From VRUE01 sp963702575 (GTDB lineage Bacteria; Actinomycetota; Thermoleophilia; Solirubrobacterales; 70-9), in assembly GCA_963702575.1 (NCBI GenBank), contig CAVPCU010000003.1, positions 1 through 64,000 on the forward strand: 64,000 bases of DNA, written 5' to 3'. The translations under genes and the position numbers were made by a program. Positions 15,668 through 23,045 of the stretch are shown here, piece after piece. Positions within the stretch are counted from its first letter, which is position 1, and every line of letters begins with the position of its first letter. Below the pieces are notes generated by a model that did not search any database, was not told where the DNA came from, and saw nothing but the letters and a program-made list of their open reading frames with translations.

Positions 15668-18016
15668 TCAGGGACCCGAGCCGATCGCCTCGATCCAGTC
15701 CCAGGGCCTGCCGCAGAGGCGGCTCGATTCGGCGATCGGGACGGACACGAGGCGGCCGGCCTCTTCGCCGGCGGGGGTGAAGAGGAGCGGGCCGGTTTCG
15801 GGGCGGGGGAAGCCGCCGCTGCCGGGGTGCAGGTCGGCGCCCCCGAAGCGCAGGGCGGCGCGGTGGTGGCCGGCGCCGAGGCGGGTCCGCCCCAGCTCGA
15901 GCCAGCCGCCGTCGTTCTCGAGCTGCTGGCGGACTTCGCCGACCTTGCTTCCGTCGACGTAGAGGGCGATGGCGCCGCGGGCCGAGCCCTTCAGCCAGGC
16001 TTCGTAGGTCGCCGTGCGGGGGACGTCGAGGCTGCCATCGGTGGCGTCGTAGACCGGGGCGTGGCGGGCCGCGAGCAGGCGGGCGCCCGGGATCCGGTGC
16101 TGGAGCGCGAGCAGGCCGAGGCCGCGGATTTCGCTGCACCGGGGCACCGCCGCCGCGTCGCTTTCGTCGCCGTATGGCTGGTGTTCAGGGAGCGCGAAGC
16201 CCGCCGCCGGGCGCTGCCAGACCTCGTAGTAGCGGCCGCTGTAGGCGAGGCGGTAGGGCGAGGGCGGACGGCTGCGCACCGGCGAGCGGCGCAGGACGAG
16301 GGTGCGGTATTCGAGCAGGGCGGCTGGGTCGATCCGGTCGGTGTCGACCGCTTCGCCCTTTTCCGCCGTGCCGCCGTCGCGCAGCGGCACCTCGCGCACG
16401 CGCAGCTCCGAGGCGCCTTCGCCTTCCTCGAGGCGGAGGAAGTGGCGGGCGCCGTAGGGGTTGTATTCGGTCATCAGGGTCGGGCCCTGGCCGGCGAAGC
16501 GGTGGCCGATCGCCTCCAGCTCGCGCAGCTGGCCGTAGGGGGCGAGGTCGACGCCGCCGTAGGCGAGCACGTTCGACCAGAGCACGCCGCCGGCGAGGAC
16601 GGCGAGGAGGACGGCGCCGGTGAGGCGGTCGAGGCGCAGGGTCGCGGCGGCGCCGGCGAGCGCCAGCGCTAGCGCCGCAGGGGCGGCGGTGGCGAGCGCC
16701 TTGGCGTCGACCCAGGGCGAGGCGACGGCGACGATCGCCACGGCGGCGAGCAGCGCGCTGGCGTAGAGGAGCAGGGAGAGGGCGCGGCGGCGCCAGGCGG
16801 CGAAGAGGCCGAAGAGGGCGGCGAGGATCGCCAGGGCGACCATCGTCGCGGTGGCGACGTTCTCCTGCGGGGCGACGCGGAAGTCGCCGCTGGGCCAGAT
16901 GCCGAGCGCCTGGAAGGGGTTGAGCGGCCCGATCAGGTTGCCGATTTCGGTTTCGCTGGTCAGTCCCGACTGGAAGGGGCTGAAGCCGCCGGCGAGGAAG
17001 ATCGGGATCGCGAAGAGCGCCGTGGCGAGGACGAGGGCGAGCGCCTGGGCGGCGGCGGGCCGGGGGCCGAGGGCGCGCCAGGCGAGCAGCGCCAGCGCCA
17101 CCAGCATCGGCCCGAGCCAGACCAGGCCGCCGAGGCTGAGCACGCCGACGAGGGCGCCGACGGGCAGCGCCAGCACGACCGCGTCACGGACGGGCGGGCG
17201 GCGGCGAGGCGCAACCGACTTTGACCCCACCCCAGGTGGGTCAAAGTCGGTTGCGCGGAGGGCGGCGGGGGCCAGCGCCGCCGCGAGGGCGACGAAGACC
17301 GCGGCGCCCAGCTCCTTGACCCCGCCCCACATCGCGTAGCCGTAGAGCAGCGCCGGCTGGGCGGCGAGGAAGGCGACGAGGGCGCGGGCCGGCGGGCGGC
17401 GCAGCACCCCGCCGGTTATCTGCCAGAGGCAGAGCGAGAGCATCGCCGCGAGGAAGCTGAGGTAGGGCTGGAAGACCCAGGCGAGGTCGCCGCCGACGAT
17501 CTTCTGCGCCGTGCCGAAGGGCAGGAAGACGCCGACCGGGTAGCCGCTCGGCAGGTTGGCTTCGAGCGTCGCCCGGTAGCTCGAGGGCGCCATCCCGGCG
17601 AGGTCGCGGCCGTGGTCCATCACCCGGTCGGTCAGGGCCAGCCAGGTGGCGGTGTCGTCGAGCTTGATGTAGCCGGCGAAGGTGGGCTCGCCGGAGAGGA
17701 CGATCGGGGCGGCGAAGACGGCGAAGACGGCGAGTGCGGCGGCGAGCGGCCAGGGGTCGGGGCGGCCGAAGCGCCAGGGAAGCGAGAGGCCGGCGCCGAG
17801 CGCGGCGGCGAAACAGACCGCCGGCACGGTCAGCCCGGCGGTGGCGCCGGAGAGCGTCGTGAACTGGGCGAGGACGACGATCGCGGCGAGGCCGACCGGC
17901 GCGACCAGCGCCCCCGGCAGCCGCCTCCCGCTGAGCGCGTCGACCAGCAGCCCCGTCCCCGCGCAGAGCGCCAGCAGCACCAGCGGGTAGAGCACCCAGG
18001 CCGCGAGGAGGCTCAT
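15668..18016 (-). CDS. Multi-pass membrane protein, probably GT-C-type glycosyltransferase
   Basis: A 782-residue protein with about a dozen hydrophobic segments in the first 480 residues, then a roughly 290-residue extracytoplasmic part ending in a beta-type domain (YEAWLKGSARGAIALYVDG, LGAGHHRAALRFGG). The first large loop has an Asp pair (YIKLDDTATW) where GT-C enzymes carry their catalytic acid. These enzymes use lipid-linked sugars, so a role in cell-surface glycan assembly is inferred. A cytoplasmic loop carries an in-frame palindromic insertion (17210-17255). The ATG overlaps the stop of the upstream remnant (ATGA). Confidence 0.7.
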   Translation of the reverse strand: MSLLAAWVLYPLVLLALCAGTGLLVDALSGRRLPGALVAPVGLAAIVVLAQFTTLSGATAGLTVPAVCFAAALGAGLSLPWRFGRPDPWPLAAALAVFAVFAAPIVLSGEPTFAGYIKLDDTATWLALTDRVMDHGRDLAGMAPSSYRATLEANLPSGYPVGVFLPFGTAQKIVGGDLAWVFQPYLSFLAAMLSLCLWQITGGVLRRPPARALVAFLAAQPALLYGYAMWGGVKELGAAVFVALAAALAPAALRATDFDPPGVGSKSVAPRRRPPVRDAVVLALPVGALVGVLSLGGLVWLGPMLVALALLAWRALGPRPAAAQALALVLATALFAIPIFLAGGFSPFQSGLTSETEIGNLIGPLNPFQALGIWPSGDFRVAPQENVATATMVALAILAALFGLFAAWRRRALSLLLYASALLAAVAIVAVASPWVDAKALATAAPAALALALAGAAATLRLDRLTGAVLLAVLAGGVLWSNVLAYGGVDLAPYGQLRELEAIGHRFAGQGPTLMTEYNPYGARHFLRLEEGEGASELRVREVPLRDGGTAEKGEAVDTDRIDPAALLEYRTLVLRRSPVRSRPPSPYRLAYSGRYYEVWQRPAAGFALPEHQPYGDESDAAAVPRCSEIRGLGLLALQHRIPGARLLAARHAPVYDATDGSLDVPRTATYEAWLKGSARGAIALYVDGSKVGEVRQQLENDGGWLELGRTRLGAGHHRAALRFGGADLHPGSGGFPRPETGPLLFTPAGEEAGRLVSVPIAESSRLCGRPWDWIEAIGSGP
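17210..17255. repeat. 18-bp palindromic element inside the GT-C-like gene
   Basis: Two perfect 18-base inverted arms (17210-17227 and 17238-17255, CGCAACCGACTTTGACCC and its complement) separated by 10 bases. In frame the element adds about 15 residues (TDFDPPGVGSKSVA) to a loop between membrane segments. This is the pattern of a small mobile palindrome tolerated in a coding sequence. Confidence 0.65.
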
Positions 18017-18336
18017 CCTGCGCTGCCGGCGACCGGTCCCCCCGACCGGCGCAAGAGGAAGTCGCGAAATCGCGGCGCGGTGTAGCCGTATTCGCCTTTG
18101 CGGATTCGGTAGAACTCCTGCTCGGCCGTGGTGAGCGTCGCCACTCGCGGCTCGTAGAAGTCGCGGTCGAGCCGTTCGTAGTCCACTTCCTCGCCGCGGA
18201 ACAGCCGCTCGCCGTAGGAGCGCGCCTTCTGCAGGTTCGCCGCCAGCAGCAAGACCGTCTTCCCCACCCCCCGGAGGCTGGTTACGCGCATGCAGTTGGC
18301 GCTCCGTGGCAGCCGCCTTCCCGAAGCTGCAGTCAT
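18013..18336 (-). pseudogene. Remnant of an AAA-type ATPase gene
   Basis: The reading frame gives MRVTSLRGVGKTVLLL, a P-loop with the GVGKT typical of prokaryotic AAA/archaeal-type ATPases. It jumps within about 30 residues to LDRDFYEPRVATLTTAEQEF and ends YGYTAPRFRDFLLRR, which matches my recollection of the C-terminal end of the same ATPases (FTVPLFADFLRR-like). The middle of the protein, normally about 300 residues with Walker B and sensor regions, is missing. It is therefore probably a deletion remnant, although the frame is open and its stop overlaps the next start. Confidence 0.5.
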
Positions 18337-18397
18337 TACAGCGTACCTGTTATGTACGTAGTTCCTAAAGATAATTTGTAATGACTGCTTCTTCGGG
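18320..18397. repeat. 21-bp imperfect inverted repeat around an AT-rich core
   Basis: Arms 18320-18340 and 18377-18397 match at 19 of 21 positions (core TGTAATGACTGC). They enclose 36 bases that are far more AT-rich than the surroundings and contain GTACCTGTTATGTAC. It lies between the 3' end of hipA and the ATPase remnant. It may be an operator of the lost gene, a terminator, or a scar of an excised element. The word TGTAATGAC recurs once at 20299. Confidence 0.6.
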
Positions 18398-18423
18398 ATT
18401 CAAGGGGCGGCGAGGAGCGCGAC

Positions 18424-19737
18424 TCAGTCTCTTCGCCTTTTTTGCAGCTCTTCCACCGCTTCGCCCAGCGTCCGGCCGTCGGGGCCGCGGACGAACTGGT
18501 TGATGTCCTCCTGGAGCTGCCTGCCGCGCTCGAGGAGGGCACAGACGATGTGGTCGAGCACCAGCCGGTACCAGTCCTCGCGCTGGGCCCGGTCGGCGAG
18601 CCTGTCGAGGGCCTGGCCGAGCGCGATCGTCATCTCGAGCCCGGTGGCGATGCTCGGTTGCGGCATCTGCCCGCACTCGACCCCGACTCGCATCAGCCCG
18701 GCGTAGCCGGAGGAGTGCAGGGCCCATTCGAAGAGCGTCCGCGCGGTGTCCTCGTCGGATTCATAGATGACGCTGGAGAAGACGCCGTCGAAGGGGCCGA
18801 GCGTGGCAGCGCCGTCGTGCAGCAGCAGCGAGCAGTTGCGCCCGTGCAGGTCGCGGCGCTCGATGATGTCGTCGGGGTGGTCGCCGAGCATGAAGCAGGC
18901 GAAGCCGAAGCGGAACAGCGTCTGCACCGCCTCCGGCTCGCCGATCTCGCGCAGCAAGATGGCCGAGTCCTCGAAGCCCGGCCGGTCGCGATCCTCCACG
19001 GCCCGCTCGGCCCCGGGCGGGAAGCCGAGCGCCTGCCAGAAGGTCTCCAGGTGGCGCGGCGCGACCGGCAGGCGCTCGCCGACGCGGTCGCGCCGGGCGG
19101 CGACGGCGCAGAGCTGTCCGCCGACCGTCATCGGCTCGAGCGGCGACAGCGGCAGCCCGATCGCGCGCAGCGCCGCCGTGCAGGCGATCTCGTTGAGCAC
19201 GAGGTCCGGGTACTCGCCGGTTTCGGGCCTGACCACGTGCGTGCTTGGCATCCCCGGCTGCGGCCAGGCCCAGCGGTCGCGCTCCTCGTCGCGGACCAGC
19301 GCCAGCACGTGGCGCTCTCCCGGCCAGGCGAAGCGCATGCACCGCGGGTCGTCGGGGTCGAAGAGGCGCTCCGGCGGGGTCGCGGTCAGCTCTTCGAGCT
19401 CGGCGTCGGTGGCCCAGGAGAGCGCGCTAGGGTCGGGCTCGCCCGGTCGCTCGCCCTCGGGCAGGACAAGGACCGCGCCGGGGCAGTCGCCGCCCAGCTC
19501 GGCGAGCAGGCCGAGCGTGTCGTCGGGGTCGAGCCCCAGCTCGAGCGCGAAGCGCGCGCGGCGCCCCCCATCGGGCAGGAGGCCCTCGAAGTAGGGGCGC
19601 GCCGCGGCGGCCCCGTAGGACTCGACGCGCACCGGCAGTGAGTAGCTCAGCGCGATCGCGCCCTCCCCCAGCCGCTCGACCGCCGCCGGCAGGTAGGCGA
19701 ATTCGTAGCCGCCCTCCGCCGCAGTCAGGGAACCCAC
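18424..19737 (-). CDS. HipA-like serine/threonine kinase, divergent
   Basis: A 437-residue HipA-family protein: N-terminal domain with FEGLLPDGGRRARFALELGL, ATP-loop region FAWPGERHVLALVRDE (about 140-155), THVVRPETGEYPDLVLNE, catalytic RRDLHGRN (about 293) and the metal-binding Asp in GPFDGVFSS (about 314). Catalytic Asp and Asn are kept, but the usual GNGDAH context is gone. HipA kinases phosphorylate tRNA synthetases and act as toxins with HipB; no hipB is next to it. The GTG start is uncertain: aligned residues VWLHGEPVG continue upstream in frame without a standard start codon. Paralogue at 45855-47108. Confidence 0.75.
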   Translation of the reverse strand: MGSLTAAEGGYEFAYLPAAVERLGEGAIALSYSLPVRVESYGAAAARPYFEGLLPDGGRRARFALELGLDPDDTLGLLAELGGDCPGAVLVLPEGERPGEPDPSALSWATDAELEELTATPPERLFDPDDPRCMRFAWPGERHVLALVRDEERDRWAWPQPGMPSTHVVRPETGEYPDLVLNEIACTAALRAIGLPLSPLEPMTVGGQLCAVAARRDRVGERLPVAPRHLETFWQALGFPPGAERAVEDRDRPGFEDSAILLREIGEPEAVQTLFRFGFACFMLGDHPDDIIERRDLHGRNCSLLLHDGAATLGPFDGVFSSVIYESDEDTARTLFEWALHSSGYAGLMRVGVECGQMPQPSIATGLEMTIALGQALDRLADRAQREDWYRLVLDHIVCALLERGRQLQEDINQFVRGPDGRTLGEAVEELQKRRRD

Positions 19738-19848
19738 CGGCTCCCCATGCAGCCATACCGCCAGTCTCCCCGTCGCTTGCGCTGGAATACGCGCATTATC
19801 CCAATCGATACGGAAAAGGTCTTCGCCGTCTACCGCTTCGACCTGGGA

Positions 19849-20202
19849 CTACGCCGCGATCGGGTGGCCGCCGGAGTCGCGAGCCTCGATGTGAGCGCGA
19901 GGGGGCAACTGCACAGTGCCTCGATCGAAACGCCGGAACCGGAGAAGAAGGGCGGCCACGGCCCGAGACCAGCGCGCGAAGCCGCGGGTCGGCTCAGGCT
20001 GAACGAGCAGCTCGTGCCCATCGGAGTAGACGATCACGACGGGGTCGCCTTCGAACAGCGCGCGAGTGGCCATCTCTCCCTGATGAGGATTGCCGGCCGA
20101 GATGAAGTGCGCCCGATTTGGGTAGCGGGCGGCGAGCTCCTCGTCTTCGATGCTGGCGAGAACCCTCTCGGTTGCGGGATCGATGTTGGCGTCCGGGTTC
20201 AT
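19849..20202 (-). CDS. Hypothetical protein, third gene of a coupled trio
   Basis: A 117-residue protein from the ATG at 20202, which overlaps the stop of the preceding small gene (ATGA) and has GGGG in front. Residues 1-65 are acidic and soluble (DPATERVLASIEDEELAARY, GDPVVIVYSDGHELL). Residues 75-95 are arginine-rich and amphipathic (ARWSRAVAALLLRFRRF). An alternative ATG at 20214 adds four residues. No recognised domain. It reads in the same frame as hipA downstream, separated by a TAG and 37 codons. Confidence 0.55.
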   Translation of the reverse strand: MNPDANIDPATERVLASIEDEELAARYPNRAHFISAGNPHQGEMATRALFEGDPVVIVYSDGHELLVQPEPTRGFARWSRAVAALLLRFRRFDRGTVQLPPRAHIEARDSGGHPIAA

Positions 20203-20324
20203 GAACCCCGCCATTGTCTCACGATCTCCGGAGCTTCCGCCTTGGCTTTCCCGATCGCCGCCGCCATTGCCTCGTTCGGAGAGCTGAACCCGATGACCTG
20301 TAATGACCATAGTTTTGAACTCAA
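20199..20324 (-). CDS. 41-residue dodecin-like peptide
   Basis: A TTG-initiated frame whose start overlaps the upstream stop (TTGA) and whose stop overlaps the next start (ATGA). The peptide contains SLQVIGFSSPNEAMAAAIGK followed by AKAEAPEIVRQWRG. This resembles the first strand and helix of dodecin-type small proteins (VIGxSSxxxxxAxxxAIxxA) but is much shorter than the usual 65-75 residues. It could be a reduced dodecin-fold peptide or a truncated gene. The double overlap is the main reason to believe it is translated. Confidence 0.4.
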   Translation of the reverse strand: MSSKLWSLQVIGFSSPNEAMAAAIGKAKAEAPEIVRQWRGS

Positions 20325-20875
20325 CCGGCCGGGCGCACCTTGGGCGAGAGGGCGAGCACCAGCGCCCGCCGCGGGGAGGGGTCGTAGACCTCGACCTGGA
20401 CCTCGTTGCCGGGGCTGGCGAAGTAGGCGCTGGTCGGCTTGCGCCGGCTGAGAACGACCTCGCGGCCGCCGGGGGCGCGGTGGGTCCGCGAGCCCGGCCG
20501 CTTGGCGAAGGCGGCGAGGGCGGCGGCGGGGTCGGGCAGCGGGTAGCTGCCGACAGTCAGCGCTTCGCCTTCCCCCTCCCCCGCTCCGGCGCCCGCTTCC
20601 AGGTAGCGCACCTGGACGTCGCCGCCGGGCCCTTCGACCGCCTCCAGCTCGGTGTCGGCAATCGGCCCGGCCCAGTAGACGGGGTGGCCGACGAGGGCGG
20701 CGATGCTCGGCAGTTCGGCGGCGGTGACGATCCGCATCTGGGTCGTTTCCCCGGCCACAGCCGGTTCGCCCTTGTCCCGCGTCGTCAACCAAGCGACGAG
20801 CGCGACGACCCCAGCCACCCCGAAGACGACGAGGCGCAACGCCATGCGGCGCTTGGTGAAGTCCGGCCCTGCCAT
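20321..20875 (-). CDS. Membrane-anchored hypothetical protein
   Basis: A 184-residue protein with a basic start (MAGPDFTKRR), one membrane segment (ALRLVVFGVAGVVALVAWL) and an extracytoplasmic domain containing IAALVGHPVYWAGPIADTEL, VQVRYLEAG and VQVEVYDPSPRRALVLALSP. I do not recognise a named family. First gene of a trio joined by TTGA and ATGA overlaps and placed before hipA, so the four genes may be co-transcribed. Confidence 0.7.
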   Translation of the reverse strand: MAGPDFTKRRMALRLVVFGVAGVVALVAWLTTRDKGEPAVAGETTQMRIVTAAELPSIAALVGHPVYWAGPIADTELEAVEGPGGDVQVRYLEAGAGAGEGEGEALTVGSYPLPDPAAALAAFAKRPGSRTHRAPGGREVVLSRRKPTSAYFASPGNEVQVEVYDPSPRRALVLALSPKVRPAG

Positions 20876-20923
20876 CCCAGAACCCTGAAAATACCGGAGC
20901 CGGTTCGCCGTCGGCCCGACCGT

Positions 20924-20972
20924 GCCCTCGTTGGATTCATAGACGGCGCTGGAGAAGACGCCATCGGAGGGG
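20924..20972 (-). pseudogene. 49-bp fragment of a hipA-like gene
   Basis: Matches 18748-18796 of the hipA-like gene at 43 of 49 positions. In one frame it reads SDGVFSSAVYESNEGT against FDGVFSSVIYESDEDT. It lies upstream of the coupled trio with no further hipA sequence around it, so a second hipA copy has decayed here. Confidence 0.65.
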
Positions 20973-21052
20973 ACGGCGTCGCACCGCCGTGACGCCGCAT
21001 GCGCCGATAGCGTTCATGTCGGTGGCAGGATGGCCGGTGGGCCGGGTCTCCC

Positions 21053-21091
21053 CTCTCGGGTTGGCACTCCCCGGGGGTTTGTCCCCGAGAG
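21053..21091 (+). promoter_or_regulatory. Leader hairpin before a 21-residue peptide
   Basis: An 8-bp stem (21053-21060 with 21084-21091) has a loop containing the palindrome CCCCGGGG. It ends three bases before the AAAGGAGG ribosome site of the micro-gene, so folding could control its translation. Confidence 0.35.
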
Positions 21092-21104
21092 AGAAAGGAG
21101 GCGT

Positions 21105-21170
21105 ATGGACACCCAGGCCGTTCTCAACCTGCTGTTGCTCTGGATGATCGTCCAGAGCATGAAGCGGTAG
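21105..21170 (+). CDS. 21-residue hydrophobic micro-protein
   Basis: A short frame beginning ATG at 21105 and ending TAG at 21170, with an ideal AAAGGAGG ribosome site five bases before the start. The peptide begins MDTQAVLNLLLLWM and ends in QSMKR: a single hydrophobic helix with a positive end, as in small membrane peptides. It sits alone in the 400-base stretch between the hipA fragment and the methyltransferase. A hairpin with CGAA loop (21219-21238) follows about 50 bases later and may terminate it. Coding is inferred from the ribosome site and composition only. Confidence 0.45.
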   Translation: MDTQAVLNLLLLWMIVQSMKR

Positions 21171-21387
21171 CCACCGACCCGGCGTCTCCCTGTGGGCGTC
21201 GGGGACCATCCACGAGAAAGGCCCGCCGAAGCGAGCCTCTCGAAGAACGGCCAGACCGCTCTCAACCTGGAGCGATTGTGGCACAACGCGCGGCGACACG
21301 GCAACCCATCCCAGAGCCTGCAATACCGGACACGGTGCGGGCGCCGCCGCCTCCGGTCGCCCTCTGATTGATATAGACTTCCCGAGC

Positions 21388-22173
21388 ATGGGAGACGCGG
21401 TTGCAGTCCCGCTCGACTGGTACCGCTCGGGCTTCCCGCCCGAGACGGCGAAGATGCCCTGGGCGGACCGCACGGTGGCCGAAGTGGAGCGGGCGCTGGC
21501 GATGCTGCGGCCGGAGGGCGGCGAGCGGGTGCTCGACCTCGCCTGCGGGATCGGCCGGCACTCGCGCGAGCTGCGGCGGCGCGGCTTCGAGGTGGTCGGG
21601 GTCGACATCTCCCCCGACCTGCTCGCGATGGCCGAGCGCGAGGCGGCCGCGGAGGGGCTCGAGGTCTCCTTCGTCGAGGCCGACCTGCGCCAGCTCGACT
21701 TCGCGGAGGAGTTCGACCTCGTGCTCAGCCTCAACGACGGCGCCGTCGGCTACTTCGAGACCGACGAGGAGAACAGGCGCACCTTCGAGGTGGTGGCGCG
21801 GGCGCTGCGCCCGGGCGGCGGCCACCTGATGCAGCTGCCCAACGTCCTGCACGCCGAGCGCAACCTGCCGGCGAAATCGTGGATCGTCGGCGAGTCGACG
21901 CTCGAACTGAGCGACCACCACTGGAACGCCGAGGACCGCTACATCGAAGGCTCGACCGTGCCGATCCGCTTTGGCGAGGTCTTCGAGAAATACGAGGAGA
22001 TCCCCTTCCGCCAGCGCCTCTACACCGTCGAGGAACTGGCCGAGATCTACGACTCGGTCGGCATGCGCCTCGCCAACACCTTCGCCGGCAGCGGCAAGCC
22101 GCGCGTCCCCAAGCCCTCCCAGTTCGAGATCTTCGTCGAGGGCCGCAAGGCCCCCGCCGACGCGCCCGCCTGA
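21388..22173 (+). CDS. SAM-dependent class I methyltransferase
   Basis: A 261-residue enzyme with motif I VLDLACGIGRHSRELRRRG (residues about 50-68), VVGVDISPDLL, FVEADLRQLDF, FDLVLSLNDGAVGYFETDEE and ALRPGG. A C-terminal lid follows (FRQRLYTVEELAEIYDSVGM). Same plan as the frameshifted paralogue at 14782-15607, including the DWYRS start. Likely acts on a small molecule; substrate unknown. No neighbour suggests a pathway. Confidence 0.85.
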   Translation: MGDAVAVPLDWYRSGFPPETAKMPWADRTVAEVERALAMLRPEGGERVLDLACGIGRHSRELRRRGFEVVGVDISPDLLAMAEREAAAEGLEVSFVEADLRQLDFAEEFDLVLSLNDGAVGYFETDEENRRTFEVVARALRPGGGHLMQLPNVLHAERNLPAKSWIVGESTLELSDHHWNAEDRYIEGSTVPIRFGEVFEKYEEIPFRQRLYTVEELAEIYDSVGMRLANTFAGSGKPRVPKPSQFEIFVEGRKAPADAPA

Positions 22174-22262
22174 GCGTTCCTTGCCGTCCGGCGAGGATGC
22201 GAAGCTTGTTGCATGCGAACGTAAGTTCGTAGGAGAGGGTTCTGGCGGGGACAGGGAGGCGT

Positions 22263-22535
22263 ATGATGTTGCGTATGAAGGAGCGGGTGACGATCTCGAT
22301 CGAGCCGGAGGCGCTCGAGGCCGCTCGAGCCGAGGTGGCGTCGGGTCGGGCGCCCAACGTCTCGGTGGCGGTCGAGAAATCGCTGAAGACGACCGCGCGG
22401 CGGCAGGCGATGCGCGAAGCAGTCGCTCTCTGGGAAGACGAGTACGGGCCGATAGGCGAGGAGGCGCGAGAGTGGGCACGGAGAGAGCTCCAGAAGGCGT
22501 GGGGAGAAATCTCGTCCTCGACGCGGGCGCGCTGA
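22263..22535 (+). CDS. Antitoxin of an RHH/PIN toxin-antitoxin pair (VapB-like)
   Basis: A 90-residue protein with an N-terminal ribbon-helix-helix-like segment: strand ERVTISIEPEALEAARAEV, then helices SVAVEKSLKTTARRQAM. The charged C-terminus (LWEDEYGPIGEEAREWARRE) would bind the toxin. Its 3' end overlaps the start of the PIN-domain gene by about 37 bases, the usual antitoxin-first order. It is expected to repress its own promoter together with the toxin. Confidence 0.8.
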   Translation: MMLRMKERVTISIEPEALEAARAEVASGRAPNVSVAVEKSLKTTARRQAMREAVALWEDEYGPIGEEAREWARRELQKAWGEISSSTRAR

Positions 22536-22882
22536 TAGGGCTCGAGCGGGGCGGCCAGATGGCGATCGTGCTGGCCGAGCAGGCGCATGAGCTCGGCGGA
22601 AGCACCGTGATCCCGGCCTCCGTGCTGGCGCAGGTGTGGCGCGCTGGGCCGAAGGCGGCTCGGCTAGCGAGGTTGCTCGCCGGCTCGGAGGTCGACGCCC
22701 TCGACGAGGCTCGGGCGAAGCAGGCCGGCGTGCGGCTCGGGAACCGTGGCGGCGATGACGTCGTCGATTCCCACGTTGCCTGCTGCGCCGCCGAGCGCGA
22801 AGCCGTCGTCGCCACTTCGGACCCCGACGACATCGGCGCGCTGCTCGAGCCCGGCGAGGCCGTCCGAACGATCGCCGTCTGA
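22499..22882 (+). CDS. PIN-domain toxin (VapC-like ribonuclease)
   Basis: About 127 residues from GTG 22499 (GTG 22472 is an alternative adding nine). The PIN core is visible: LVLDAGALIGLERG with the first acidic residue, then DDVVDSHVACCAAE and VVATSDPDDIGALL with the later acidic cluster. These toxins cleave RNA, often tRNA, when freed from the antitoxin. Part of this gene (22551-22596) is duplicated exactly at 23443-23488. Confidence 0.8.
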   Translation: MGRNLVLDAGALIGLERGGQMAIVLAEQAHELGGSTVIPASVLAQVWRAGPKAARLARLLAGSEVDALDEARAKQAGVRLGNRGGDDVVDSHVACCAAEREAVVATSDPDDIGALLEPGEAVRTIAV

Positions 22883-22920
22883 GCACTCTCGTCGCAGTGG
22901 ACCGCGACCTCAGGCGAGGC

Positions 22921-22946
22921 TGTCGTGGCCCCGGAACTCCACGACA
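22921..22946 (+). terminator. Hairpin after the toxin-antitoxin operon
   Basis: A perfect 8-bp stem TGTCGTGG/CCACGACA with a 10-base loop, 39 bases past the toxin stop. Confidence 0.45.
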
Positions 22947-23045
22947 CCGCCGAAGCGGGCCTCGTCTACGACATTCGTCTGCCAAGACAATAAGTTACAC
23001 TTCCGTGTCCCACGTGTCACATTTCGATCCCTACAGTTGGGAGCC

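Noticed and set aside
18424..19737. Reading the HipA-like gene as a complete hipBA operon
   Set aside because: No XRE-type HipB lies within several kilobases on the same strand; the upstream trio shows no HTH.
20876..21387. tRNA or riboswitch in the 500-base gap
   Set aside because: No cloverleaf, CCA or T-loop consensus was seen. The hairpins are explained by the micro-gene leader and a possible terminator, though a new RNA cannot be excluded.
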